27,728 bases of DNA from Thermopetrobacter sp964430935. Lineage in GTDB: Bacteria; Pseudomonadota; Alphaproteobacteria; Rhizobiales; Aestuariivirgaceae. Below, one piece after another: positions 15,594-24,521 of this stretch (the stretch's first letter is position 1; each line of letters starts with the position of its first letter). The notes under the pieces are model-generated. The model made no database searches, was not told the origin of the DNA, and saw only the letters and a list, made by a program, of their open reading frames with translations. Location of the stretch: NCBI GenBank assembly GCA_964430935.1, contig CAYSHK010000009.1, positions 1 through 27,728 of the forward strand. The letters are read 5' to 3'. The position numbers were made by a program, and so were the translations under genes.

Positions 15594-16598
15594 TCAGATC
15601 ACCTTTCCCCTGAAGATGCCCGTGGGACGCCAGACGAGCACGGCGACGAGGATCACGAAGGGCACCGTCAGCTTGTATTCGGTCGGCACGAAGGCCAGCC
15701 GCGCCGGAAGATCCACGATTCCCTCCAGATACGGACGCAGGGGACGCAGCAGGATCGCCCAGTTGAAGACCGAGAGGACTTCCGCGAAGCCGACGAGGAA
15801 GCCGCCGGCGATGGCTCCGTAGGGCTGGCCGACCCCGCCGACGATGGCGGCGGCGAAGATGGGCAGCAGGATGTTGAAGCTCATGTCCGGTTTCAGGGCC
15901 ACGTCAAGCGACAGGAGCGTGCCCGCCGCCGCGGCGAGACCGCCGGCTATGATCCAGGTGGTACGCACCACGTGCCGCGTGTCGATTCCCGAGAGCCGGG
16001 CCAGATCCGGATTGTCGCTCATGGCGCGCATGGCCTTGCCGGTGCGGGTGCGTGTGAGAAACCAGTGCAGGCCGAGGGCGGCCGCGATGGCGAACAGGAT
16101 GACGAGCACCTGCGGTTCGGTGATGACGATCTTGCGCCGGGCCAGCTCGAAGGGCAGCTCGAGGCGGAAGATGTCCTTGCGCTCGTCGATGAACAGGCTC
16201 CGGGTGCCGGTTCCCGCGAAGAGGCGCAGCAGCCCCTGGATCATCAGGGTCACGCCGACCGAGGCCATGACCAGCACCACGGGTTTCGCTCCCCGTTCCC
16301 TCAGGGGACGGTAGAAGCGGCCGTCGATCCAGATCGCCAGCAGGGCGGTGAGCGCCATGGCGGCGGGCAGCATGACGAAGGCGGTGGGCAGCCCGACGGC
16401 GGCGCCCGCGTGGGGAAAGGCCGCGGTGAGGACGAAGGCGATGAAGGCCCCCAGGGTCATGAGGTCGCCGTGGGCGAAATGGGCGAAGCGGAGAATGGCG
16501 AAGACCAGCGTCACGCCGACGGCCCCCATGGCGTAGACGGATCCGGTGACCAGCCCGGCCACGACCACCTTGTTGACGAAGAAGACGATCTCGTTCAT
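15594..16598 (-). CDS. livH: Branched-chain amino acid ABC transporter permease LivH
   Basis: This 334-residue inner-membrane permease has about eight hydrophobic segments. The LivH hallmarks are GLVTGSVYAMGAVGVTLVFAI with RFAHFAHGDLMTLGAF near the N-terminus, the coupling loop TRTGKAMRAMSDNPDLARLSGID, and IVGGVGQPYGAIAGGFLVGFAE near the C-terminus. With LivM it forms the transmembrane channel of a HAAT-family importer for branched-chain or related amino acids or amides. It starts 7 bases after the livF stop with GGAGG lying inside the livF end, and ends one base before livM, so the genes are translated from one message. Confidence 0.94.
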   Translation of the reverse strand: MNEIVFFVNKVVVAGLVTGSVYAMGAVGVTLVFAILRFAHFAHGDLMTLGAFIAFVLTAAFPHAGAAVGLPTAFVMLPAAMALTALLAIWIDGRFYRPLRERGAKPVVLVMASVGVTLMIQGLLRLFAGTGTRSLFIDERKDIFRLELPFELARRKIVITEPQVLVILFAIAAALGLHWFLTRTRTGKAMRAMSDNPDLARLSGIDTRHVVRTTWIIAGGLAAAAGTLLSLDVALKPDMSFNILLPIFAAAIVGGVGQPYGAIAGGFLVGFAEVLSVFNWAILLRPLRPYLEGIVDLPARLAFVPTEYKLTVPFVILVAVLVWRPTGIFRGKVI

Positions 16599-16605
16599 GG
16601 CCGGT

Positions 16606-17306
16606 TCAGCCTCCCAGGAAGCTTCTGGCCACCTCGGGATCGGCGAGCAGTTCCGCGCCGGACCCGGTGTGGCGGTTGCGGCCGGAGGCCAGGATGAATC
16701 CGCGGTGCGCGATGGCCAGCGCCTGCCGGGCGTTCTGCTCGACCATGAGAACGGTGACGCCGGAACGGTTGATGGCGGTGACGTGCTCGAAGATCTCCGA
16801 CATGTACTTCGGGGAGAGGCCGGCCGTGGGCTCGTCGAGCAGCAGCAGGCGCGGTTCGGTCATCAGCGCCCGGCCCATGGCGACCATCTGGCGCTGTCCG
16901 CCGGAGAGTTCGCCGGCCGGCTGATGCGCCTTCTCGCGCAGCGGGGGGAAGAATTCGAAGATGCGTTCGATCATGGGGGCGCAGTCGTCGTCGCGGACGA
17001 AGGCCCCCATCTCCAGATTTTCCAGAACGGTCAGGGAGGGAAAGACGTTCTTCTCCTGCGGCACGAAGGACATGCCGGCGCGCACGAGATCCTGCGGGCG
17101 GCGGTTGGTGATGTCGCCGCCGTCCAGCACGATGCTCCCCGCGCGGACATGCAGCAGTCCGAACACGGCCTTCAGGGTGGTGGACTTTCCGGCGCCGTTG
17201 GGGCCGGCGATGACCCCGATCTCGCCTTCCTCGAGGGAGAGGGAGACACCTTTCAGGATGTCCGTTCCGCCATAGCCGGCGTGCAAGTCGCGCACCTCGA
17301 GAAAGC

Positions 17307-17310
<4 letters not shown>
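16606..17310 (-). CDS. livF: Branched-chain amino acid ABC transporter ATPase LivF
   Basis: This 234-residue ATPase has a Walker A motif GPNGAGKST at 36-44, a Q-loop in SFVPQEKNVFPSLTV, the signature LSGGQ at 135-139, a Walker B ending LLLLDEPTAGLSP, and the switch region VLMVEQNARQAL. The short length and the start MSFLEVRDLHAGYGGTDILKGVSL are typical of LivF. The start at 17310 overlaps the livG stop by 4 bases (ATGA), so translational coupling is expected. It pairs with LivG to power the LivH-LivM channel. Confidence 0.96.
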
Positions 17311-18110
<800 letters not shown>

Positions 18111-18133
18111 GTGTTCCACCTTTCGTGGCGCGG

Positions 18134-18175
18134 ATGCGGCGCAAAGGCGAAAGCACATATCCGCATGCGGCGCAA
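18134..18175. repeat. 11-bp direct repeat upstream of livG
   Basis: ATGCGGCGCAA occurs at 18134-18144 and again at 18165-18175, 31 bp apart, close to three helical turns. The second copy overlaps the perfect 10-bp palindrome CCGCATGCGG at 18161-18170. Both lie 24-65 bp upstream of livG, where a regulator of the liv operon would be expected to bind. The 337-base gap also contains two GGCCGGCC palindromes (18256-18263 and 18302-18309), TAAAATTTTA at 18341-18350 and the leader described separately. I see no gene in it. Confidence 0.45.
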
Positions 18176-18381
18176 GTCCGGAAGGGACGGAAAGGCCGGA
18201 GCACGGCCGGGCGCGCGTCGCTCCGTGGCGCGCCTTCCCCGAAGTCCGCGGAAGCGGCCGGCCGGTCCGGCACCAACTGCGGATGGTCCTTCCACGGCCC
18301 CGGCCGGCCGGGTGGCGGGCGGGAAAATGTTCGATTTCGATAAAATTTTAGCGCCGTTTCTCAGCCGGCCTTAAATGATTT

Positions 18382-18440
18382 CCCGTAGAAATGGGGGCAG
18401 TGCCACCAACCGGTGGGTGAAAAACAAGAATTCTACGGGG
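18382..18440 (+). promoter_or_regulatory. Structured leader that can hide the ribosome-binding site of the TadG-like gene
   Basis: CCCGTAGAA (18382-18390) is perfectly complementary to TTCTACGGG (18431-18439). Inside, CCACC (18403-18407) pairs with GGTGG (18412-18416) around AACC. The 3' arm of the outer stem contains the GGGG (18437-18440) that lies 7 bases before the ATG at 18448 and is the only well-spaced Shine-Dalgarno sequence. I could not match it to a known riboswitch class from memory. Confidence 0.5.
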
Positions 18441-18447
18441 CAAGGCG

Positions 18448-19851
18448 ATGACTGTACTGAGGAAGTTTCTGCGCAACGCGAAGGGCAACGTGTCCATAGT
18501 CGTGGCGGCGACGCTGCCCATTCTCGTCGCGGTGGCGGGAGGCGTGCTGGACTACACGGTCGCGATCAGCGGCAAGGCGAAGCTGCAGTCCATGGTGGAC
18601 AGCGCGACCCTGTACGCCACGAAATTGCTGAAGGAAAATCCGGACATCGAGGAGCAGGAGATCACGACCAAGGCGGAGGAGTATCTCCAGTCGCTCTACC
18701 AGGCGGGGGGCAGCACCGGCTTCACCATGACCTCCGTGACCGTCGAGAAGGCGACGGACAGCAATTCCGTGACCGTTTCGGCGGTCGGGCGCTACGCGAC
18801 CAGCTTCCTGAAGCTGATCAGCATAGACCACATGGATTTTCCGGTGAAATCCTCGGCCTCCTTCAACTATCCGCCGCTGGAGGTGGCGCTGGTCCTCGAC
18901 AACACCGGATCCATGAACTTCGACGAGAATGGAAACTGGTGCTACGACTATAGCGACAGTTGCAACCGCATGGGCAAGCTGAAGGAGGCCGCACGCAACT
19001 TCATCACGCAGATCGAGGCGAATTCGGACGGCGACCCGGAAAGCGTCAAGGTCGGCATCGTGCCCTACAGCCATTACGTGCGGATCGACAATTCCTTCAA
19101 GAACGCCGACTGGCTGAACACGGAATATGTGCAGTCCTGGACGTGCACGAGCTGGTGGTGGCGGTGGTGCCTCAACTGGGAGCAGACGACAGACTGGGAC
19201 GGCTTCGTCGGGTTCCGCCCGAACTATCTCTACGAGACGGACGGCTCGTATTCGTCGGAGGGGGTTCCGGCGGTCAACGACAGTTCTCCGATCTGGCTGC
19301 CGAATCTCGCCCGCGTCATGCCCCTGACCTCCCTCACGGAAGAGGGCAAGGCGGCCCTTCTGGCGCGCATCGACGAGATGTTCCCGGAGGGTGGCACGTT
19401 CATCCCCGGAGGGCTGGAATGGGGTGCCAGGCTGCTTTCGCCCTTCGACCCCTTCAGCGAGGGTGCCACATACGAGGATACGAAGGACCGGAAGCTGCGC
19501 AAGGTGATCGTGCTGATGACGGACGGCATCAACACCTGTTCGCAGGACGGCAGCGATCAGGGCTACGTCCAGTGCAACTCCGGCAACAACGTGGACATGG
19601 ACGGCCTGAACTCCATGGAGCGCATCTGCAACAAGCTGAAGGAGATCAATCCGGAGACCGGCATGCGCTATGCCGAGATCATCACGGTCGGTTTCGATCT
19701 GTCCTTCCTGGACGAAGCCTCGCGCGAGCTCGTCGAGGAGAAGCTCAAGGGATGCGCGACGCTGGGCTACTATCCGGCCGAGAGCAGCAACATCGCCGAC
19801 GTCTTCGGGAGAATCGGCGCGAAGCTGGCCAAGCTGCATCTCACGGAGTAG
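18448..19851 (+). CDS. TadG-like protein with von Willebrand A domain
   Basis: This 467-residue protein has a short basic N-terminus followed by GNVSIVVAATLPILVAVAGGVLDY (residues 13-36). That is the membrane segment of the TadE/TadG family, linked to Tad pilus assembly and other envelope functions. A linker domain runs to about residue 145. A von Willebrand A domain follows, with the metal-site motif DNTGS at 151-155 and a second acidic motif MTDG (D359). The bulk is predicted to be periplasmic. An unusual insert at residues 231-250 carries seven Trp and two Cys (C233, C241). The start at 18448 follows GGGG by 7 bases. A terminator lies directly downstream, so it is a single-gene transcript. 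The orphan Flp pilin is about 4 kb away, beyond the liv operon. Confidence 0.88.
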   Translation: MTVLRKFLRNAKGNVSIVVAATLPILVAVAGGVLDYTVAISGKAKLQSMVDSATLYATKLLKENPDIEEQEITTKAEEYLQSLYQAGGSTGFTMTSVTVEKATDSNSVTVSAVGRYATSFLKLISIDHMDFPVKSSASFNYPPLEVALVLDNTGSMNFDENGNWCYDYSDSCNRMGKLKEAARNFITQIEANSDGDPESVKVGIVPYSHYVRIDNSFKNADWLNTEYVQSWTCTSWWWRWCLNWEQTTDWDGFVGFRPNYLYETDGSYSSEGVPAVNDSSPIWLPNLARVMPLTSLTEEGKAALLARIDEMFPEGGTFIPGGLEWGARLLSPFDPFSEGATYEDTKDRKLRKVIVLMTDGINTCSQDGSDQGYVQCNSGNNVDMDGLNSMERICNKLKEINPETGMRYAEIITVGFDLSFLDEASRELVEEKLKGCATLGYYPAESSNIADVFGRIGAKLAKLHLTE

Positions 19852-19878
19852 GGCGGAAAGGAATGCATCTCCCACGGG

Positions 19879-19914
19879 AAGGGGGTCGCGGACACTCGGT
19901 CCGCGGCCCCTTTT
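19879..19914 (+). terminator. Rho-independent terminator of the TadG-like gene
   Basis: A 15-pair stem, 19879-19893 with 19899-19913, has a loop ACTCG and two G-U pairs and ends in a run of four T. It begins 27 bases after the stop codon. Its 3' arm sequence CGGTCCGCGG (19897-19906) recurs at 19921-19930. Confidence 0.88.
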
Positions 19915-20072
19915 CCGTTTCGGTCCGCGGGACGCGGGAGGGCCGGGAGGGCGTTTTCCCCATCAGGGAAGCGGCACACACTTTGTTTCGGGGCCCGAAT
20001 GTCCTAAAAGGCTGCTGGAGAGCCGGGGGAAGTGATTCCACCCTTCCGAGCAAGCAGAGAGGCCGGACTTCC

Positions 20073-21419
20073 ATGCGTCTGAGCAAGTTCTTCATGCCGA
20101 TCCTCCGCGAGGCGCCCCGCGAGGCGGAGATCGTCTCGCACAAGCTCATGCTGCGCTGCGGAATGATCCGACAGGAGGCTTCCGGGATCTATTCGTGGCT
20201 GCCGCTGGGATACCGGGTGCTGACGCGCATCATGGACATCATCCGCGGGGAACAGGCGCGTGCCGGCTCCCTGGAGATGCTCATGCCCACCATCCAGCCG
20301 GCGGATCTGTGGAGACGCTCCGGCCGCTACGACGACTACGGCAAGGAGATGCTGCGCATCACCGACCGGCGCGAGAACGAGCTGCTCTACGGGCCGACCA
20401 ACGAGGAGATGATCACCGACATCGTGAAATCCTCGGTGCAGTCGTACCGCGACCTGCCGCTCAACCTGTACCACATCCAGTGGAAGTTCCGGGACGAGAT
20501 CCGCCCCCGCTTCGGCGTCATGCGCGGCAGGGAGTTCCTGATGAAGGACGGCTACTCCTTCGATCTCACCCCCGAGGACGGCCGGCACGCCTACAACAAG
20601 ATGTTCGTGGCCTATCTGCGCACCTTCGCGGCGATGGGGCTGAAGGCCATCCCGATGCGGGCCGAGACCGGGCCGATCGGGGGGAACATGAGCCACGAGT
20701 TCCTCATCCTCGCCGAGACGGGGGAATCGCAGGTGTTCTTCGATTCCGCCTTCCACGACAAGGACTGGAGCACCTTCTCCATCGACTACGACGATCGCGA
20801 GGCGGTGGCGCGCGTGGTGGAGGAGTTCACATCCATGTACGCGGCCACCGAGGAGATGCACGACCGGGCGCGCTTCGAGGCCGAGGTGCCCGAGGAGCGG
20901 CGCGTGTCCGGCCGGGGCATCGAGGTGGGGCACATCTTCTTCTTCGGCACGAAGTACTCCGAGCCCATGGGCTGCACGGTGCTGGGGCCGGACGGCAGGG
21001 AGGTCACGCTCCAGTCCGGATCCTACGGCATCGGCGTGTCGCGTCTCGTGGCGGCCATCATCGAGGCGAGCCACGACGATGCGGGCATCGTGTGGCCGCG
21101 GCCCGTCGCGCCCTTCGATCTTGGGCTGGTCAACCTGCGGCAGGGCGACGCGGCCACCGACGCCGCCAGCGAGAAACTGTACGGCGAGCTCCGGAACGCG
21201 GGTCTGGACGTGCTGTACGACGACCGGAACGACCGTGCGGGAGAGAAATTCGCGCGCATGGATCTCATCGGCCTGCCGTGGCAGGTGGTCGTGGGGCCGC
21301 GCGGCGTCAAGGCGGGAACGGCCGAGATCAAGAACCGGGCCACGGGCGAGCGCACGGAGGTGCCGCTCGACGGGGTGGTCGCGTACATGCTTGACGCCTG
21401 CAAGGAGGTACCTGCCTGA
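20073..21419 (+). CDS. proS: Prolyl-tRNA synthetase (short alphaproteobacterial type)
   Basis: This 448-residue class II synthetase charges tRNA-Pro. It lacks the roughly 180-residue editing insertion of E. coli-type ProRS, as is usual in alphaproteobacteria. Motif 2 is recognisable in FRDEIRPRFGVMRGREFLMKD, motif 3 in GSYGIGVSRLVAAIIE, and YGPTNEEMITDIV is typical of ProRS. The anticodon-binding domain follows from about residue 350. The start at 20073 has AGAGAGG about 10 bases upstream and matches the family N-terminus MRLSKFFMPILREAP. The frame remains open far upstream, but that part is antisense-like and crosses the previous gene. A possible promoter is TTGTTT (19983-19988) with TAAAAG (20005-20010). 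Its stop lies 2 bases before lolC. Confidence 0.96.
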   Translation: MRLSKFFMPILREAPREAEIVSHKLMLRCGMIRQEASGIYSWLPLGYRVLTRIMDIIRGEQARAGSLEMLMPTIQPADLWRRSGRYDDYGKEMLRITDRRENELLYGPTNEEMITDIVKSSVQSYRDLPLNLYHIQWKFRDEIRPRFGVMRGREFLMKDGYSFDLTPEDGRHAYNKMFVAYLRTFAAMGLKAIPMRAETGPIGGNMSHEFLILAETGESQVFFDSAFHDKDWSTFSIDYDDREAVARVVEEFTSMYAATEEMHDRARFEAEVPEERRVSGRGIEVGHIFFFGTKYSEPMGCTVLGPDGREVTLQSGSYGIGVSRLVAAIIEASHDDAGIVWPRPVAPFDLGLVNLRQGDAATDAASEKLYGELRNAGLDVLYDDRNDRAGEKFARMDLIGLPWQVVVGPRGVKAGTAEIKNRATGERTEVPLDGVVAYMLDACKEVPA

Positions 21420-21421
21420 CG

Positions 21422-22696
21422 ATGGAACACGAAGCCCTGGACACCTCCCCTTTCTCCGCCTGGGAGCGGATGCTGGCCTGGCGCTATCTCAGATCGCGCC
21501 GAAAGGAAGGGGTCGTTTCCGTCATCGCCGGCTTTTCCTTTCTCGGCATCATGCTCGGCGTGGCGACGCTGATCATCGTCATGGCTGTGATGAACGGCTT
21601 CCGCAACGAGCTGATGGACAAGATCCTGGGCTTCAACGGCCACATAACCGTCTATTCCTCCAATCTCGCCCCGATCGTGGGGTACGAACAGATGGCGCGG
21701 CGCATCAGCCAGGTGGACGGCGTGGTCACGGCCATGCCGTTCGTGGAGGGGCAGGTGATGGCGTCGGCGAGACGGCAGCCGACGGGCGTCAAGGTGCGGG
21801 GCGTGCACGAGGCCGACCTGAAGTCGCTGCGCGGAATCATGAACGACAAGCTGAAGGGCACCCTGGACGGTTTCGAGGACGGCGAGGGCATTGTCGTCGG
21901 ATACCGGCTGGCCTGGAAGCACGGCATCGGACTGGGCGACAATCTCACCCTGATCTCCCCGGAGGGCGAGGAGACGATCATGGGCGTGACGCCGCGGATC
22001 CGGTCCTTTCCCGTCGTCGCCACGTTCGAGGCGGGGATGAGCCTGTTCGATTCCTCCATGGTGTTCATGCCCCTCAAGGTGGCGCAGGAATACTTCAACA
22101 TGGAGGGGGGCGTGAACGGCATCGAGATCATGCTGCGCGATCCGCAGAAGGTGGACGAGGTCGTGGCGCGGCTGAAGGAGCTCTTCCCGACGGGCTACCA
22201 GTTCATCACGTGGAAGCGGGCCAACAGGACCTTCTTCTCGGCGCTGGAGGTGGAGCGCAACGTGATGTTCCTCATTCTCGCCCTGATCATCCTGGTGGCG
22301 GCGCTCAACATCATCTCCGGCCTCATCATGCTGGTGAAGGACAAGGGCGGGGACATCGCCATCCTCCGCACCATGGGCGCGACACGCTCCGCCGTGCTGC
22401 GCATCTTCTTCATGACGGGTGCGGCCATCGGCGTCGCCGGCACGCTGGCGGGAGTCGTGCTGGGCGTGATCTTCTCGCTGAACGTCGAGAACATCCGCCA
22501 GTTCATAAGCTGGCTGACCGGAGCCAATCTCTTTCCCGCGGAGCTCTACTACCTCTCCCGGCTGCCCGCGGACCTGGACTTCGGCGAGACGCTGTTCGTG
22601 GCCGTCTTCGCGCTGAGCCTGTCGTTCCTGGCCACGATCTATCCGGCCTGGCGGGCGGCGGCACTCGATCCGGTGGAGGCGCTGCGCTATGAATAA
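21422..22696 (+). CDS. lolC: Lipoprotein-releasing ABC transporter permease (LolC/LolE family)
   Basis: This 424-residue inner-membrane protein extracts outer-membrane lipoproteins and hands them to LolA, powered by LolD. The N-terminal FSAWERMLAWRYLRSRRKEG is a family signature. One membrane helix (about 33-57) is followed by a large periplasmic domain (about 58-275) and three further helices, with the FtsX-type segment ALIILVAALNIISGLIMLVKDKGGDIAILRTMGAT, and it ends PAWRAAALDPVEALRYE. Alphaproteobacteria usually have one such permease, probably acting as a homodimer, so C versus E naming is conventional. The gene starts 2 bases after proS. An AAGGAGG 13 bases upstream, inside proS, is a rather distant ribosome-binding site. 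It overlaps lolD by 8 bases. Confidence 0.95.
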   Translation: MEHEALDTSPFSAWERMLAWRYLRSRRKEGVVSVIAGFSFLGIMLGVATLIIVMAVMNGFRNELMDKILGFNGHITVYSSNLAPIVGYEQMARRISQVDGVVTAMPFVEGQVMASARRQPTGVKVRGVHEADLKSLRGIMNDKLKGTLDGFEDGEGIVVGYRLAWKHGIGLGDNLTLISPEGEETIMGVTPRIRSFPVVATFEAGMSLFDSSMVFMPLKVAQEYFNMEGGVNGIEIMLRDPQKVDEVVARLKELFPTGYQFITWKRANRTFFSALEVERNVMFLILALIILVAALNIISGLIMLVKDKGGDIAILRTMGATRSAVLRIFFMTGAAIGVAGTLAGVVLGVIFSLNVENIRQFISWLTGANLFPAELYYLSRLPADLDFGETLFVAVFALSLSFLATIYPAWRAAALDPVEALRYE

Positions 22697-23429
22697 CAGG
22701 AACCTTCCCCCGGCTCTCGAGCTGAAGCGCATCACGCGGGTCTTCCATCAGGGAGAGCGCAGGCTGGAGATCTTCGACAACCTGGACTTCATACTGCCCG
22801 TTGGCGAGATCACGGCGCTGGTCGGTCCTTCCGGTTCGGGCAAGTCCTCTCTGCTGCACATCGCGGGCCTGCTGGAGAAACCCACCTCCGGACAGGTCTG
22901 GATCGCCGGACGCGAGTGCACCAGCCTGGACGACATCGCGCGCACCCGCATCCGCAGGCACGGCATAGGTTTCGTCTACCAGTTCCACCATCTGCTGCCG
23001 GAGTTCACGGCGGAGGAGAACGTCATCCTCCCCCAGCTCATCGCGGGATCCTCCCGCGGGGAGGCCCGGCGCAGGGCGCAGGAGCTGCTGGACCAGCTCG
23101 GGCTCGCCGACCGCCTCGACCATCGCCCCGCGGAGCTGTCCGGCGGCGAACAGCAGCGGGTGGCCATCGCCCGGGCCCTGGCGAACCGGCCGCTGCTGCT
23201 GCTGGCCGACGAGCCGACCGGCAATCTGGATCCCGAGACGGCCATGCGGGTGCACGAGAAGTTTCTGGAGCTGATCCGCATAGAGGGGCTGGCCGCCCTG
23301 ATCGCCACCCACAACGTGGCGCTTGCGCGGGCCATGCACCGGGTCGTGCATCTCGAGAAGGGCAAGCTCATCGAGGAGCTGCCCGCACCGCCTCTGCATG
23401 GCGGAGGCGGAGGGGAACATGCGGCATGA
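22689..23429 (+). CDS. lolD: Lipoprotein-releasing ABC transporter ATPase LolD
   Basis: This 246-residue ATPase has Walker A GPSGSGKSS at 46-54, a Q-loop in GFVYQFHHLLPEFTAEENV (the FHHLLPEF stretch is characteristic of LolD), signature SGGEQQR at 151-157, Walker B LLLLADEPTGNLD, and an H-loop in IATHN. It energises LolC-type permeases. The start overlaps the lolC stop by 8 bases and its own stop overlaps the next gene by 4 bases (ATGA at 23426-23429), giving a continuous coupled series. The C-terminus has a short Gly/His-rich tail after LIEELPAPP. Confidence 0.96.
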   Translation: MNNRNLPPALELKRITRVFHQGERRLEIFDNLDFILPVGEITALVGPSGSGKSSLLHIAGLLEKPTSGQVWIAGRECTSLDDIARTRIRRHGIGFVYQFHHLLPEFTAEENVILPQLIAGSSRGEARRRAQELLDQLGLADRLDHRPAELSGGEQQRVAIARALANRPLLLLADEPTGNLDPETAMRVHEKFLELIRIEGLAALIATHNVALARAMHRVVHLEKGKLIEELPAPPLHGGGGGEHAA

Positions 23430-24448
23430 AGTGCGTCTATTCCGCCCTGCAGCGGAAGCATCATCCGAAGCGCGTCACGCGCTACGGCCGCATCGTGCCG
23501 CATCCGGAGACGCCTGACCGGATCGACGCCCTTCTCGAGGGGGTGAAGCTGGCCGGTGGGGAGATCTTCGCGTCACGGAGCTTCAGGCCCGAGGAATTCT
23601 ACAAGGGCGTCCACTCTCTCCGGCATGTCCGTTTTCTGAGAACCATCCTGCGCGACTGGGAGAAGGAGCTGGGCTTTCTCCGGCCCGTCGAGCCCGGGCC
23701 GCGCCCCGTCGTGCGTCCGGCCACGTATCCGGCTACCGCCGCGGGACGCGCCGGATGGCACATGTACGACACCACGGCCCCGGTGGTGGCCGGTACGTGG
23801 GAGGCCGCGAAGGCTTCGGCGGATACCGCGCTGACGGCGGCCTATCTCGTCCTGAAGGGCGAGGACGCCGTCTACGCGCTGTGCCGGCCGCCGGGACATC
23901 ACGCGGGTTTCGAGACGTGCGGCGGCTTCTGCTATCTCAACAACACGGCGCTGGCCGCGGAGCTGCTGCGGGGCGCCTTTCCGCGTGTCGCCATCCTCGA
24001 CCTGGACGTGCACCACGGCAACGGCACCCAGGACATCTTCTACGGCAGGGCGGACGTCTTCACGGTTTCCGTACATGCGGATCCGCGCGTGACCTATCCC
24101 TTCTTCTGGGGATACGAGCACGAGGTGGGGCAGGGCGCCGGCTACGGCTTCAATCTCAACATCCCCCTCGAACCCGATTCCGACGACGAGGTGTGGACGG
24201 GCGCGGTGGAATATGCCTGCCGGCGCATCGAGGCCTACCGGCCCCGGGCCCTGGTGGTGGCGCTCGGGCTCGACATGATGGAGGGCGATGCGCTGGTCGC
24301 CTCCTCGCGGGTGACGGCCGCCGGAGTGGCCGGGATGGCGCGGCGCATACGGCGGATGGATCTGCCCACGGTGATCGTGCAGGAGGGGGGATATGCGCCG
24401 GAGAACCTCAGGGACGGTCTGGCCGCCTTCCTGCACGAATGGACGTGA
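23426..24448 (+). CDS. Histone-deacetylase-fold amidohydrolase, acetylpolyamine amidohydrolase-like
   Basis: This 340-residue zinc amidohydrolase resembles the Mycoplana acetylpolyamine amidohydrolase in length and sequence. The proton-relay pair is H158-H159 in LCRPPGHHAG. The zinc ligands are D194 and H196 (LDLDVHHGNGTQDIFY) and D283 (LGLDMMEGD), and the transition-state Tyr is Y323 (EGGYAPEN). These fall within one residue of the numbering I recall for the Mycoplana enzyme. It probably removes acetyl groups from acetylated polyamines or similar small amines in the cytoplasm; the true substrate is unknown. The start at 23426 overlaps the lolD stop, with GAGGGG about 10 bases upstream. An earlier in-frame ATG inside lolD would add a shadow extension. 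In relatives the neighbour after lolD is often dnaE, so this placement may be lineage-specific. Confidence 0.92.
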   Translation: MKCVYSALQRKHHPKRVTRYGRIVPHPETPDRIDALLEGVKLAGGEIFASRSFRPEEFYKGVHSLRHVRFLRTILRDWEKELGFLRPVEPGPRPVVRPATYPATAAGRAGWHMYDTTAPVVAGTWEAAKASADTALTAAYLVLKGEDAVYALCRPPGHHAGFETCGGFCYLNNTALAAELLRGAFPRVAILDLDVHHGNGTQDIFYGRADVFTVSVHADPRVTYPFFWGYEHEVGQGAGYGFNLNIPLEPDSDDEVWTGAVEYACRRIEAYRPRALVVALGLDMMEGDALVASSRVTAAGVAGMARRIRRMDLPTVIVQEGGYAPENLRDGLAAFLHEWT

Positions 24449-24521
24449 GGGGGCGCGGCGCGGCCCGTCCGCCGGGGATGCTGGAAAAGCGCGGCGCGGT
24501 GCCGTAGTCTCGACGCGCGTG

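Noticed and set aside
18382..18440. The TadG-like leader as a preQ1-I, SAM-II or c-di-GMP riboswitch
   Set aside because: The A-rich tail is suggestive, but the conserved core bases I remember for these classes are not in place; it is kept only as an unassigned structured leader.
22916..23425. Upstream in-frame extension of the deacetylase gene into lolD
   Set aside because: The extension is an Arg/Gly/Pro-rich shadow of lolD; the ATG overlapping the lolD stop begins at the family N-terminus.
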